Of a stretch of 64,000 nt of DNA, positions 24,786 through 35,800 are shown piece after piece. Location of the stretch: the NCBI GenBank assembly GCA_029582155.1, contig CM055899.1, positions 59,003,349-59,067,348 on the forward strand, in the 5' to 3' direction. The translations under genes were made by a program, and so were the position numbers. Each line of letters starts with the position of its first letter. Positions within the stretch are counted from its first letter, which is position 1. Origin of the DNA: Panopea generosa (Eukaryota; Mollusca; Bivalvia; Adapedonta; Hiatellidae). Under the pieces are notes generated by a model. It saw only the letters and a program-made list of their open reading frames with translations. It made no database searches and was not told the origin of the DNA.

Positions 24786-26824
24786 ATCACGACAATAAAG
24801 ATACGAGGTAGTGAAAGTATGGATGAAAATCAAGCATGGTTTTATATTTATTTAAACTAACACATATGTTGGGCAAGACATGGCAACAACAATTCAATAG
24901 GTGGTCACTAAATGGATTGTTACACTATTAGTAAATACGTGATAAAGACCCACCCACAGGAATCTAGTAAACAAACCATTCCTATCAGCCAATCAGATTT
25001 AAGTTTCTTCAAATTCCCATAATTATAAGGGACAACTAACTTCATTTTTAAGACAATGAATGTACTTAACAAGGAGGTATTGCAAAGTATTGCTTAAAAT
25101 ACTATCCAAATTTTGTGGACTTCAGAAAATGTTTTCTCAGGACACTTTTAAAACTTTACAAATAAATATGTTTAAATATAATATATATTTACACGTTTCA
25201 CTCACATTTACACACATTCAACACCTGTGTACAGAGAATGTAATGTACATATATAATACATACACATACATATCAGAATTCTTTATGCCGTGTACATACA
25301 TAAAAATGCATATATATACACACATCAGATAAAAGTATATGCCATGTACAGACCTTTGTTCCTGAGATTAATATTATGTTCTTAAACACTAGAAGCAGAC
25401 GTCAAACTATTCAAAATGTCTTTATATATAAAATTGCATATTGAAAACATAAAGTCTGGATGTACCAATAACAATCTTGCTCTTAAAATGATGTCTAGCT
25501 CATTTCAATAATCTCAAAAATTTAACTCGGAAAATATCATCTAATGCATTATTCATCAGCCGTACTGTACTTCCTAGTCATATTTCTATATGCTGTACGT
25601 GCACTTGGCACAATCACACACAATGATCATGTTACAATCACGCAAAAATAAATTGTTTCTCAGCACTCGCCAAAAAGAATAAATTAAATAAATAAACATA
25701 ACAAATGAGAAATAAATAAGTTTTGTATTTTACAATAAATATATGGAGTATTTACAAGCAGTAGAAACTGGCCTCCATTGCGATATACTGGAAAAGCCAG
25801 ATGCAGAATTCTGCTGCGTTTTTTTTTATCAACAAAATAATATGAGAATACAAACACATTTAAGATATCAATGCTGTTCCAAAATATGTACATTTCACAC
25901 TTTCTCAAACTAGTATGATGTTATGATATGTTACATTTGCATATTGTAAGTTAGCAACAGTTGCTCTTCTGCGATCACATGATTATGAGAATGAAATTAT
26001 CTTCTTAAACATTATGAAGTGGACTTTTTCTACCATCCCATTCTTAAATGAATCTAAACAGATTTTAATGCAAAGATTCAAATAATAAAAAAAGAAAAAT
26101 ATTTTCTTTGTAATTAATGTTAAAAGCGATTCTTAATAGTTGAAATTATCTACTTTACTGTTGTTTTTTTTTAAATGAATGAAGTATGACAAATAAGTAT
26201 GACGATATTATCTAACATCCTTTGTATCTCTAGATTCAAAAAAAAAAAATACACTTACAGAACATGTAAAAAAATGTAATATTAGGCTTAAAACAAAGCA
26301 CCAATTTTAATAAGAATTTCATTTACTTTTTTAAAAATGCCTTTGGCACAAAAAAAAAAAAGAGATCCACAAATCATCCACCACGATTTTCATCTGAAAA
26401 TCACAGATCAAAATTGAAACATCCGATACCGAGATACTGCCATACCAGCCTGTGTAGAGAAATGAGCTGTGACAAAACACTATACAAAGTTTCAACACTG
26501 TAGATCTGCAGTTCACAAACTCTTCAAACTACCTGTCTTAATCCATTAATCATTTACACATGAAGGTCACATATCGTTTTTTAAGTCAGATGATAAACAG
26601 ATTAGGTGACAAAGCCACTGAAGTTCTCTTATTTTTTATATATATAAAAAAGTTAAATAATATCAATTCAATTTGAACAGCCATTGAAGATTCCAAAACA
26701 ACATTCTCCACCAGCAATTTCTGTCCCCTGGCTCTCATTAATATCTCATCACTGCTGTCAAGGTCACTAAGAAAGGTGAAAAGTTAGAACGGGTACCATT
26801 GACCTAAATCTAATATTTCCATAC

Positions 26825-26953
26825 CTGGATAGTAGTAACCAGCAGGTGCAAATGCAGTCGGCAATCCTCTGCCGTATGCTGCCTGATGGTACGCCGGCAA
26901 CGCAGTAGGGACAATACCTGAAATGTAATGCATCAACGGTGAATATTGCAACC
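26825..26953 (-). CDS. msi: Musashi exon with two in-frame acceptors (129 or 93 bp)
   Basis: The donor is TATCCAG then GTATGG. Two acceptors are 36 bases apart: TTTTTATTCTGTAG before 26953 and GCATTACATTTCAG before 26917. Both give phase 1-1 exons. The long form adds LQYSPLMHYISG ahead of the common part IVPTALPAYHQAAYGRGLPT and ends AFAPAGYYYP. Tyr/Pro/Ala-rich sequence with YGRG is typical of the Musashi region just after RRM2. The long-form acceptor has the better pyrimidine tract. I give the long exon; the short one is equally open. Confidence 0.85.
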
Positions 26954-29245
26954 CTACAGAATAAAAAGAAAATGTAAGTCAGAGAATCTTAAACGCACAT
27001 GTATATTACTACACTAGTTTATATATAAATATATAAAAAGCAAGCTCTTAAAATGTATCTCTTTTTAGAAATAACCATGTAATAAATTACTATAAGAAAT
27101 GAAATCAATTGAAAAGCTTAATTCATTATAAATGCTTTACATCAGAAGGAATAGGAAATCTACTATAATTCACTTTGCCACTGTGCTTAGAAAAGCCGAA
27201 GCTGTTAAAAAGACTTAATGGGGATTTTGAACTAACCAGCATCAGTTCTGCACTTCCTCAAATCTCTCATTAATTTAAAATTACACCCATATTATATTTG
27301 TACTTTTAGTATAACTCTGCCGTTTTTTTAACAACACGTTTTTCATTTTAACATTCCATTTTGCTATATCAAATGGTGCGTATCTACCAGTGCATTGCAA
27401 GCATAATTCTTGGCAAGGATGGAATATAGGTATTTATACTGCATCAGTTTTATCAGGCTCTGCTCATTAAAAGTAAGGTGGCAGGAATATTTCTGGAGAA
27501 GATAACAGAAAAATCTCTCCAAGATTCCACACCAACTTCAACGACCAAGATAAGTGCGTTCATCATCTTTATCAGTGTGATTTATACCGTAAGAAAGGCA
27601 ATATTTCATATCATGTTCCTGCCGATTTATTATGTTTTATCAGAATTCGAAGTCATTTTCACAGTTAAAGAGGACTGCAGATCATTGAAAAGATACTCCA
27701 TTACAATCTCTGAGGAAAACTGCTTCAAATCCCCCCAGGTACAACACATTACTTCTTGATTCTCAATTCCAACACTACTTGATATTTTTCAAACAACCAA
27801 TCAGAAAGTCTTTAACAAAATCACTACACGGCTTGAACAGCATAAAAAGTAGATAACAGATACAGCTTATCTTCGCTTCAGTGATACATGCTCAAGTGCT
27901 TATTTTTAGATATTTCTTTTACATTTTTGGCACCACTTCCTGTCTTTCAATGGTTTTGATCAGCCATTTAAAACAGATAGGAAATTCCCCTAAATCTGAT
28001 AAGACTTCATTGAAACTTCCAGCAGGGGGGTCCTCACTGAAGTAAAGGGTGTGTTGAGTATTTAACTGGAGAAAGATAAAATGAGGCCGTTATCAAACTG
28101 AAATGGCAGAATGTTCAACTAATAAACCTCGTTATAAGGTGTAAACCAGGGAGACCCCATGCCTCCAGCGTCATTCTGTATCATTTTTATCTCTTAAGCA
28201 AACATAACACCTGAGGGAGTTAGAATTGGAAACTGATGGAAGTTTGGATTAGATAAATTATAAAAATATGCTCTCAAAATAAGCACTATGTCAGGCATAT
28301 GTATAATTTATTGCAGATAAAAACTGAACTGATGAAAAGTCAAAATTCTACTTATGTAATTTGTTTCTTTATCACACAGTAGCTGCGTAAATAATTATTT
28401 ATCAGCACAGCTGCTTCTAGGTATAATTGGAGCTAATAGTTAGCACCACTCTGTGATAGACATTCATTTTTCTTTAATGATCGGAAGTTACATTTTATAA
28501 TTATTTCAGTATTGAAGACACAAGACATAGAAAAAAATTTAATAAACAAGTGTAAACAATTTCACCTTCATCAAATTATTAACACTACGTGAAATATGAC
28601 ATGTTTTCTTGGCAAATGTGGCAAAGTGAAAACTTTAATATATCAAGAAAAATGCTACAATATTCATGTACGTATATTACAATTAAATACTTTATTATGA
28701 TTTTAAAAATGATGAAGTTATTGTTAAACTGATGCCTACAAAAATAGCTACGGAAAAATAAAATACATGCTACTTCTACAGACCTACAGATCTATATGTG
28801 TGTCCCAGAAGAAAAAAAGTTTACATAGACAGAAGGTCAGGTCAGAAAGAGTTCAAGGTCAAATTCTGGTTATGGAATATGTGTAAGCAAAAAAATTTAA
28901 ACTCCCAGTTACTAATGCTAGGGTACGTATGGGCTACAGCAAATTCAGAAGCTTGGCAAATATATAATAAAGGCACTCCCGAGATTGGAAATGCAATATC
29001 AATGTAAAATGAGAAGATAAACAGGTGTTCAGCCGGCGACATGTTAATCAAGTCCTGGAGTAGACCTCGTACGACACATCAACAAACACATCCAAGTTAT
29101 GCCGTAAGAGTCTATGCAGTACATTTACGTTTGAAAGATTCTGTGTTTTGGCTCCTTTGCTCTGCGTCGGCAGTCATCCATCTTCAGAAGATTCACTTTT
29201 CTCAGAACTGACATTAAAAATAACCCTCAAAACCATCCTACTTAC
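26954..29245 (-). other. msi intron, no other feature supported
   Basis: 2.3-kb AT-rich intron. The plus-strand ORF at 27478-27759 (93 codons) has no homology I recognise and no promoter or splice context. Confidence 0.6.
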
Positions 29246-29302
29246 CAGCATCAAAATCAAATGCAAGATCTATTTGCAGCGCCGAAGAATGTCTTGAAAT
29301 AG
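29246..29302 (-). CDS. msi: Candidate msi cassette exon (57 bp, or 24-bp microexon)
   Basis: A strong donor (GATGCTG then GTAAGT) is preceded by an open phase-1 frame. From the acceptor ATAATCTATGTAG (first base 29302) it encodes AISRHSSALQIDLAFDFDA, 19 codons. From a closer acceptor (GCAAATAG, first base 29269) only DLAFDFDA remains. Both lengths are multiples of 3 and phase 1-1, matching its neighbours. Pyrimidine tracts are weak, so it is probably regulated rather than constitutive. I know no vertebrate counterpart. Donor quality, frame and position argue for a real exon. Confidence 0.5.
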
Positions 29303-29616
29303 CTACATAGATTATATTTATGTGTTTCATAAAAAGCAAACTTACCTAAGTCGGTGTATCACGATTTGACTTTTACAGTGCAGGTTGCAGGTGTCTAGTA
29401 TTTGAGAGAGGAATACTGTACGTATGTTTATATGTATGTATGTAAGCTGGCTCACTTAAATGTATTGAGAGCAAGAAGCAAATTGATCTAAGGAGCTCAA
29501 TAGAAAGATAGCAGGGGCAGTTATTAAAATAAAGAGAGAAAAGTGGGCGTGGCAGGAAAAAAGTGGGCGTGACATCACATTGTGGTTGTCATGGCGACTA
29601 TGAGATGTGCACTTAC
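29303..29616 (-). other. Short msi intron between two candidate cassette exons
   Basis: 314 bp. It contains another GTAAGT donor (exon-side CCGACTTAG, at 29345) whose upstream frame has a stop in the expected phase. That site could be a poison exon, but it is not supported. Confidence 0.5.
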
Positions 29617-29679
29617 ACAGTTCTGGCATGACAAGGTCACTGGGTAAAGGTTCCCAGATTATTTCTCCATCCTCGGTCA
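29617..29679 (-). CDS. msi: Candidate msi cassette exon (63 bp, acidic)
   Basis: Phase 1-1 exon with acceptor CTAATCTTCCTTAG and donor GAACTGT then GTAAGT. It encodes TEDGEIIWEPLPSDLVMPEL between split codons. The sequence is acidic with a central Trp, unlike the Tyr/Pro/Ala-rich tail, and could be a short interaction motif. It lies directly after the exon that ends RRM2. Both splice sites are good and joining to any of the downstream phase-1 exons produces no stop. It could also belong to an alternative transcript starting at the candidate first exon near 52.3 kb. No vertebrate match that I recall. Confidence 0.65.
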
Positions 29680-31868
29680 CTAAGGAAGATTAGAAAAAGG
29701 GAAAATACGTTTTAGTTGCAGCAGAAATTTGAAGCACACACAATCAGCTTTCAAGAGAAGCGTAACATTTTTTTCCAGTTGAGTTTGAATAAAAAGTTAA
29801 ATTTTATTTTTAAAAAACGTGAAGAATAAGATGCATCCTTTTATGTTTTTTAAACAATTACAAATCTACTGGTATTGTGGCAAAATTATATTTCATTTTT
29901 ATAATACAATTATATAAATTTTGGCAATGAAGGCCACAATTTGATGCGAACAAATCAGTTTATGTATGGTAAATGTAAAGAAGTATTTAAATTATTCAAA
30001 AGTTTTATTCCCAACTGGACAGCTGTCATTCTCTTCTTGTGGTCTGAGTATATAGGGGGAAACACTCACTTTTAAAGTTACTTTCTCCAATTTGTATAAA
30101 ATTTTTGTCATACACCATGTGTCAATTTAGCCAAATTGCGACTGAATTTGTTACGATATATCTCTTAAAATGTCTTTAATAGACACTGAACTGATTTTTA
30201 TATACAATTTTGTGTCTATGGAGAAAGTAAGATAATATATGTACACTGAATCTAGGTCAAACAGCAAACATTTCCCAAAATAACATTTTAATTCTCCAAA
30301 CATATGAATAAATACGTACAAAGTCAAATGTCAGGCAATATATGCAACTACCAGGTCTTGTACAACATTCACTTACATTCAAACCAATATTAACCCACAG
30401 TGCAGATTATTTTTAACACACTAAAATGATCTGTTTATTGTGAATATGCCAATTGTATTTATAAATATTTCAGCAAATATTTTGTCTTTACATTTTGTAA
30501 CTTTATTACATCTATATATTTCTTTTTCTTTTCTCTTTTCTATTTTTATATTACAGTGGTGTTTCCCCTTACTTTCCATGTGCAGTCACAAAAAAATGAG
30601 TCCATGTTCAAATCGGAAATCATATGACTGTCACATGACCATTATGTGGCAAGTCACATGACCTCGTAAAATAATTTGAACTTGAATTCAATATTTAAAA
30701 AATCTATATAAATACAAATTCTAATCAGAACAGACATATATAATATATGAATAATATACAGATTCTAAACAGTTCAAACTTTTGAAATCCATGAAAAAAA
30801 TACCCATTGGATAAAACTTAGTGATTAAAATTTCTAGTTAAATCATATAGTCTGTGTTATGTACACCATTTTAAGCAAAAGTGACAGCACAAAATCATCT
30901 ATATATAGAACAATAAAAATAACATTTCTACAAAAGTTATCCCCCTTGCTTGACCTCTTGCCTTTACCTTACTCAACAAACTTTGTGAAGAAAAACCACA
31001 ATGCAAGTTTCATCTAGACTGAACAATTTCTATAACATTTTCTGATTTAAATAAATCTTAAAATAATATAACTTTACCACTGTGGGTCAGACAAACACTA
31101 TAAATGAAATAACGGAACTCTTAAATATGATATTAAAACAATATTCATGCAAACAGACATTGTTTTAGTGAAAATCAATTAATTAATACCTACTAATTAG
31201 TGACAAATTAGAAAATTTTGACAGTCATATATATATAACTGTTTCCAATAGTTTAATAAAAACTGCTAATAATTTCAATAATTTATTTTCTTAACTTACC
31301 ATTGTAACTTCTTTTATTTCATTATCATTGATTTTTTAAATTTTCAAAAAAAATAATCGATCTTATTTCAACCAAAAACACGGCCGCTAAAACTGATGAA
31401 CCTAATGACCCCTATGGAGCATGCAGAAACTGTTTCCTAGCAACAGATGGCAAAAGGTCATATGCAATGGATTATAGCTTAATATGTCACCTAATGTTAT
31501 GGCAGTTGTCAAGGAAACTAAAATTAGTATGCTTTTTATTTCTCCCCTCCAACTATTATTGAAATGCAAACTTTTCTTCAGCATTACTTTAAATTTTGTC
31601 ATGTATTCCAACCCCTAATTATATATCAATTTAATAAACTACTTTAAAAACAAGGAATGCTTATATTTAAACAGACAATTTTATTTCTGGAATACAAGGT
31701 AAATGCCACTGTCATGACAACACATTCTTGCAATGCAATATTAGAACACTGACAACTGCCTGAACATTTTGAGTAAAAAACAAGATCTTCTACAATATAA
31801 ATCATCAACTTGTTTATAAACTAAGGTATCTAAGATTACCACCTGCCCCACCCCCGAGATAATATTAC
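29680..31868 (-). other. msi intron, nothing else supported
   Basis: 2.2-kb AT-rich intron. ORFs on either strand here are short and of AT-rich composition. Confidence 0.6.
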
Positions 31869-31953
31869 CGTAAGCACCTCGTGCTAATCCCCGACCCCGT
31901 GCTAGCTGTGTTGGCAGCATCACTTCTTTCGGTTGCGCCTTCTTACACTCAAC
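31869..31953 (-). CDS. msi: Musashi exon: end of RRM2 and Lys/Arg linker
   Basis: 85-bp exon, phase 0 in and phase 1 out, acceptor TTCATCACCAG and donor GCTTACG then GTAATA. It encodes VECKKAQPKEVMLPTQLARG followed by RGLARGAY. VECKKAQPKEVM is the diagnostic end of RRM2 in Musashi proteins (beta-4 strand and following linker), shared with vertebrate MSI1 and MSI2. The RGRG/ARG linker that follows is also typical. In the protein this segment completes the second RNA-binding surface that recognises UAG-containing RNA. Confidence 0.95.
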
Positions 31954-32814
31954 CTGGTGATGAAACAGTTGGTTAAACACAACATTGCAGACACTTAAAT
32001 CTAGTATCTATAACACATGTAACCCTAAATACATAAACTTGATGATAGGTCAAATCAAGGTCAAATGAATGACCTTGAAAATAAAGCTACAGCAGAACTC
32101 AACAAAAAATATATTAGGTATAATAGCAGGTGCGATCTTGGACCACAGAATGAAGTTGGCAATGATGCGATTTTAATTTATTCACAATTTTATAATTATG
32201 CAGCCCAATATTTTCTAATCTATTTCAGGAGTTCATCTAATTTTTATCCTGGCTTTACACCCAAGGCATAGCCCTGCTTATAGTGGCATAATCAAGCATT
32301 GACCAGCACCGTGATAATCATACGCTACAGGGACTAAATGGTCCTGTTTAGTCGTCAAATTTAATTTTCATCACATATTTGTTACACGTAACATTTCAAA
32401 CAATAATAACATACTGTGAACATGGTATTAAGTTATTATAACAATGTTGCATGAAATAAACAATACAATACAACAATATCAATCAAATTAAAACGGCATA
32501 TGGATATTTAATAAAGCCCAGCTAAAAGTACTTTCATTTTTAATGTATATAGGAATACCTATATGCTACTTTTTAAATACTCAGTGACTTCATCCCGTTT
32601 ATAATACAGTCATACCTGCCAGTCAAGGGAAGGATAAAAGTGAACTTTTAAGACAGGTTGTTCCTTAATACAGGTTAATTTACTCTGAAAGCATAGAAAT
32701 GGGAAATAGCAAATGTGGCTGTTTAAGACAAGTGGCTGCTTAATAGAGGTGGCCGCTTACACAGGTTTGACTGTATCTGTAATGGTAAAGTATTAAAACA
32801 ATTCTCCAACTCAC
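31954..32814 (-). other. msi intron with a MITE
   Basis: 861-bp intron with donor GTGAGT and acceptor CATCACCAG. The TIR element at 32605-32775 ends only 39 bases from the donor of the upstream exon. Confidence 0.7.
32605..32775. mobile_element. MITE with TACAGTCA... ends (TA target), copy 1
   Basis: The ends are TACAGTCATACCTG (32605-32618) and ACAGGTTTGACTGTA (32761-32775), imperfect inverted repeats beginning with TA. The body carries repeated AAGACAGGTT / AAGACAAGTGG and CTGCTTAATAGAGGTGGCCG words. A second copy lies at 60606-60785 with the same ends and a nearly identical centre (GAAATGGGAAATAGCAAATG). The TA boundary suggests a Tc1/mariner-type source, which is inference. Confidence 0.75.
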
Positions 32815-32897
32815 CATTTTCTTGTTTATTTCATGGAAATGTAGTTCACACACTCTCTCAACTGTGTCTTCATCTTCAAATGTGACAAAGCCAAATC
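32815..32897 (-). CDS. msi: Musashi exon: RRM2 RNP1 region
   Basis: 83-bp exon, phase 1 in and phase 0 out, acceptor TTTATGTTGCAG and donor AAAATG then GTGAGT. It encodes [20 protein letters not shown] and then HEINKKM. With the preceding split Gly codon this completes RNP1 (RGFGFVTF), whose aromatic residues stack on RNA bases. The [13 protein letters not shown] helix and strand match vertebrate Musashi (VCEIHFHEINNKM). It joins in frame to the exon at 57950-57998 upstream and to 31869-31953 downstream. Confidence 0.95.
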
Positions 32898-35800
32898 CTG
32901 CAACATAAAACAAAACCATTGAGAGTGCTATACCTTACACTTAATAAGACCCTGCAGCCTGCAATGAAGGCTTAAAAATAGATTAAAATATAAAATGAAA
33001 TCTGTTTTTTTATATAAACAACTTAAACAAAGAATAATGATAAATATTTTCACAATTTTTCCAGGTAAGTAGCCTCAAGATCTGCCCGTCTGCTGCCAAG
33101 TTTTTATAACATATATTTTTTAGTATTTGATACATCTCCATTTTTGTAAAAAAAAAAACAATAGCATGGATCAATTAATATCACTCAATTAATACATTCA
33201 AAAGCCCAATTAATGAAAATTAATGTGAACATAGATGTAGTTAATACAACACAGTTTTGTACCTGAACACAAAAATACAAAGTTGAATAAATGGACAACA
33301 AATTCAACACTTTTGACAGTATTTTATCAGTTTGAAACTCAAAGAAGAACTTAATACTGTTTCTCTATGTCTCTACAGTAACACTATCTTTACAATATCT
33401 TTACTCTACAGTTTTTATGTGAATTTTCCGAGAAAAAAATAAAAGAGAAGATATTATATTTATATACGAAATGGCCATTTACATATATCCTACATTTCTA
33501 AACAGAAGACAAGATAAGACGGTGCAAGCAAGAATCCTCTATAATTTATATGAATCTCTAATTCAACTTATTCAATAATATTTCTCTAGCACTACTCGGA
33601 AACATTAATTGTACTGCGATAGGTAATTTTATTTTCAAATCCTAGACAAGGGAGCTAACCCATATAGGACTAAACCATAACCAGAAGCAGTTCTCTTTCC
33701 TTTTTTCTTATTTCTCTCTGTATTAGTAGAATTTCCCCAAAAAAAGATATGTTTACCCAAATATGATTGTTTTTTCCCCCTATATATATTGTAGAAGTAA
33801 ATATTAACAAGCATTCCTTCATAAGAAGAAAATTTTAATCCTCGAATTGTTTTTAGTTCTGTGACTCATTTTAAAACTTTAAGACAAATTTAATTACGAA
33901 CAAGAGATAATTGTCTTTGTGATATTTATTTCTGCTGGGAGACTACTTAATTTGAAGCTGTTAGAAATTTGAGTTGAGGAACAATTTAAAAAGAATTTTA
34001 TATTAATTTCATGTAACATTTTTATCATGCAGAGGCTATTACCCAGGGAAAATGTGAGTGAAGTGAATGATGTATTTTCTTCTTTTTAATTATTCATTGA
34101 AAAAAAATTGTCATGATTTATCATTCCGGGTGTCCCCTGACCCAAAGTTGATATTTATCATGAAAATGAGTTCCTGTCCCGTGAATTATCTTTGTTTTTT
34201 TCCCTTTGTCATAATTATGCACTAAACACATGCAAATCTACCAGAGTCAGTAACCTTAAAGTTAAGTATGAAATATATTGCACTTCTGACTAACAATAAA
34301 TTAAATTCACAACACTTCGTTTATAACGGATCTCTTTATAACAATTCAAATTTGCATGAAAATTTAAACTGTCAATTTTAAATCATATAATCCTGAATAA
34401 CTTGACCATCCTTTAAAAAATATTTGTTTGCTGTGCTCCGATCCAGTATTTTTCATGTGGATAAGTAGGTAGCTATTATTTTGGCCATATTTTGAAAAAT
34501 CGACTGAAATCATGAAAAAAAATTTTTTAAACGCTTTGAAAGACAATAAAAAAGTTTGGGTAGCTGCTATTTTGAGTGACTAGGAAAGAGCAAGGCAAAC
34601 ATATGTTTTAACGACGGCCCTGCGGGTATTGTTTATGGCTACAGATTTTATGTATGTTTACGTCATCAATATTTTGTCTGTGTCATTTCAGCTAACACTT
34701 CTCTTTCAAGGACCTTGAAAGTTCTTCTCTTTTTTATTAAGTGTATTTTTCACTATGCCAATAAATCATACTCAAATATTAATTTTATTTTGTAGTTAGT
34801 TGAAATTCATTCTATGTTCATCTAGCAATTTCTTGCAAGGAATACTAAAAGTAAATTATATTACACCCTAGCATCAAATTTATTCACAAAGAAGAAACGT
34901 AAAAAAAAACAATAACAGAGGTTCTAGGCTAAAATCCACATAAGTGCACAACATTGTTCAAAAGCTCTATCAAAAAAGCAGTCTAGTAGATCTATTGCAA
35001 GTAATTGCATTCCCCAACACATTATGTATGTACGTAACTCCACCTCCTGCATAGTAAGTGTATCTCTTCAACTAAAGAGTATAGCCAAGCTTACATTTTT
35101 TGTTACAGAATGTATCATAATACAATAATAATATCGCTAATGTCAAGTATTGAAATCAAAAGGCAACAACTTGGTACACATACAAGAACATTTACAGAAG
35201 TTTGTTTATATCTGTTCCGAATATGTTACGAAATAAACAGTTGCGACCATGACCATATAAGGCATGCCATGTAACTACGCCATGCTATCTGCTCACATTG
35301 AATATTAGGGTGCACAGTCTGAACTGTAAAATATCTATGTGTAGTTATATAATAATCAGCTACCAGTCCACAAGTACCCCCACCAATCTGTGACGACTGA
35401 GGCTACCTGCTCACAGTATGCCAAGTTTCAGTTAAACAATTAGACTCTGATTACCCTAATAAAAAAGAAGATCTAAACATAGCCTACTGATACATTTGTC
35501 AAAAGCCAACATAATATTCAAATGTTTTGACTGCAAACCAATACATTTGTACTTGCAGATTCTAGGGGAAACTTTACTCTCTCTCTTGAGTAACTATGTA
35601 AAAACAAAAATACGGTCAAAAGATTTTAAACCTTTGGTCTTTATTTTCTATCAATGGTAATTTATCTCAAAATTTGTATCGAAGGCAACTTTTAATCTTA
35701 ATTTTGTATAAATGGGATATTTTTTTATGAAACTTGTCATGCTGTGTTGGTTCCCTTCAGTAAATATACAGGATTGTTCAAGCTACAACAGGTCATAACA

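Larger units (their letters stand above)
19633..26824 (-). other. 7.2-kb msi intron rich in repeats
   Basis: Contains the 38-bp minisatellite at 20374-21630, SINEs at about 22310, 23165 and 24570, an (AT)n run at about 24252-24269, and CA/TA-rich patches around 25200-25330. No additional exon could be supported. Confidence 0.7.

Noticed and set aside
27478..27759. Plus-strand ORF of 93 codons
   Set aside because: No recognised domain, composition like the surrounding DNA, no start or splice context; it is antisense inside an msi intron.
29346..29394. Additional donor GTAAGT with possible msi exon upstream
   Set aside because: With the nearest acceptor the msi phase meets a TGA; the longer version breaks the frame of downstream exons.
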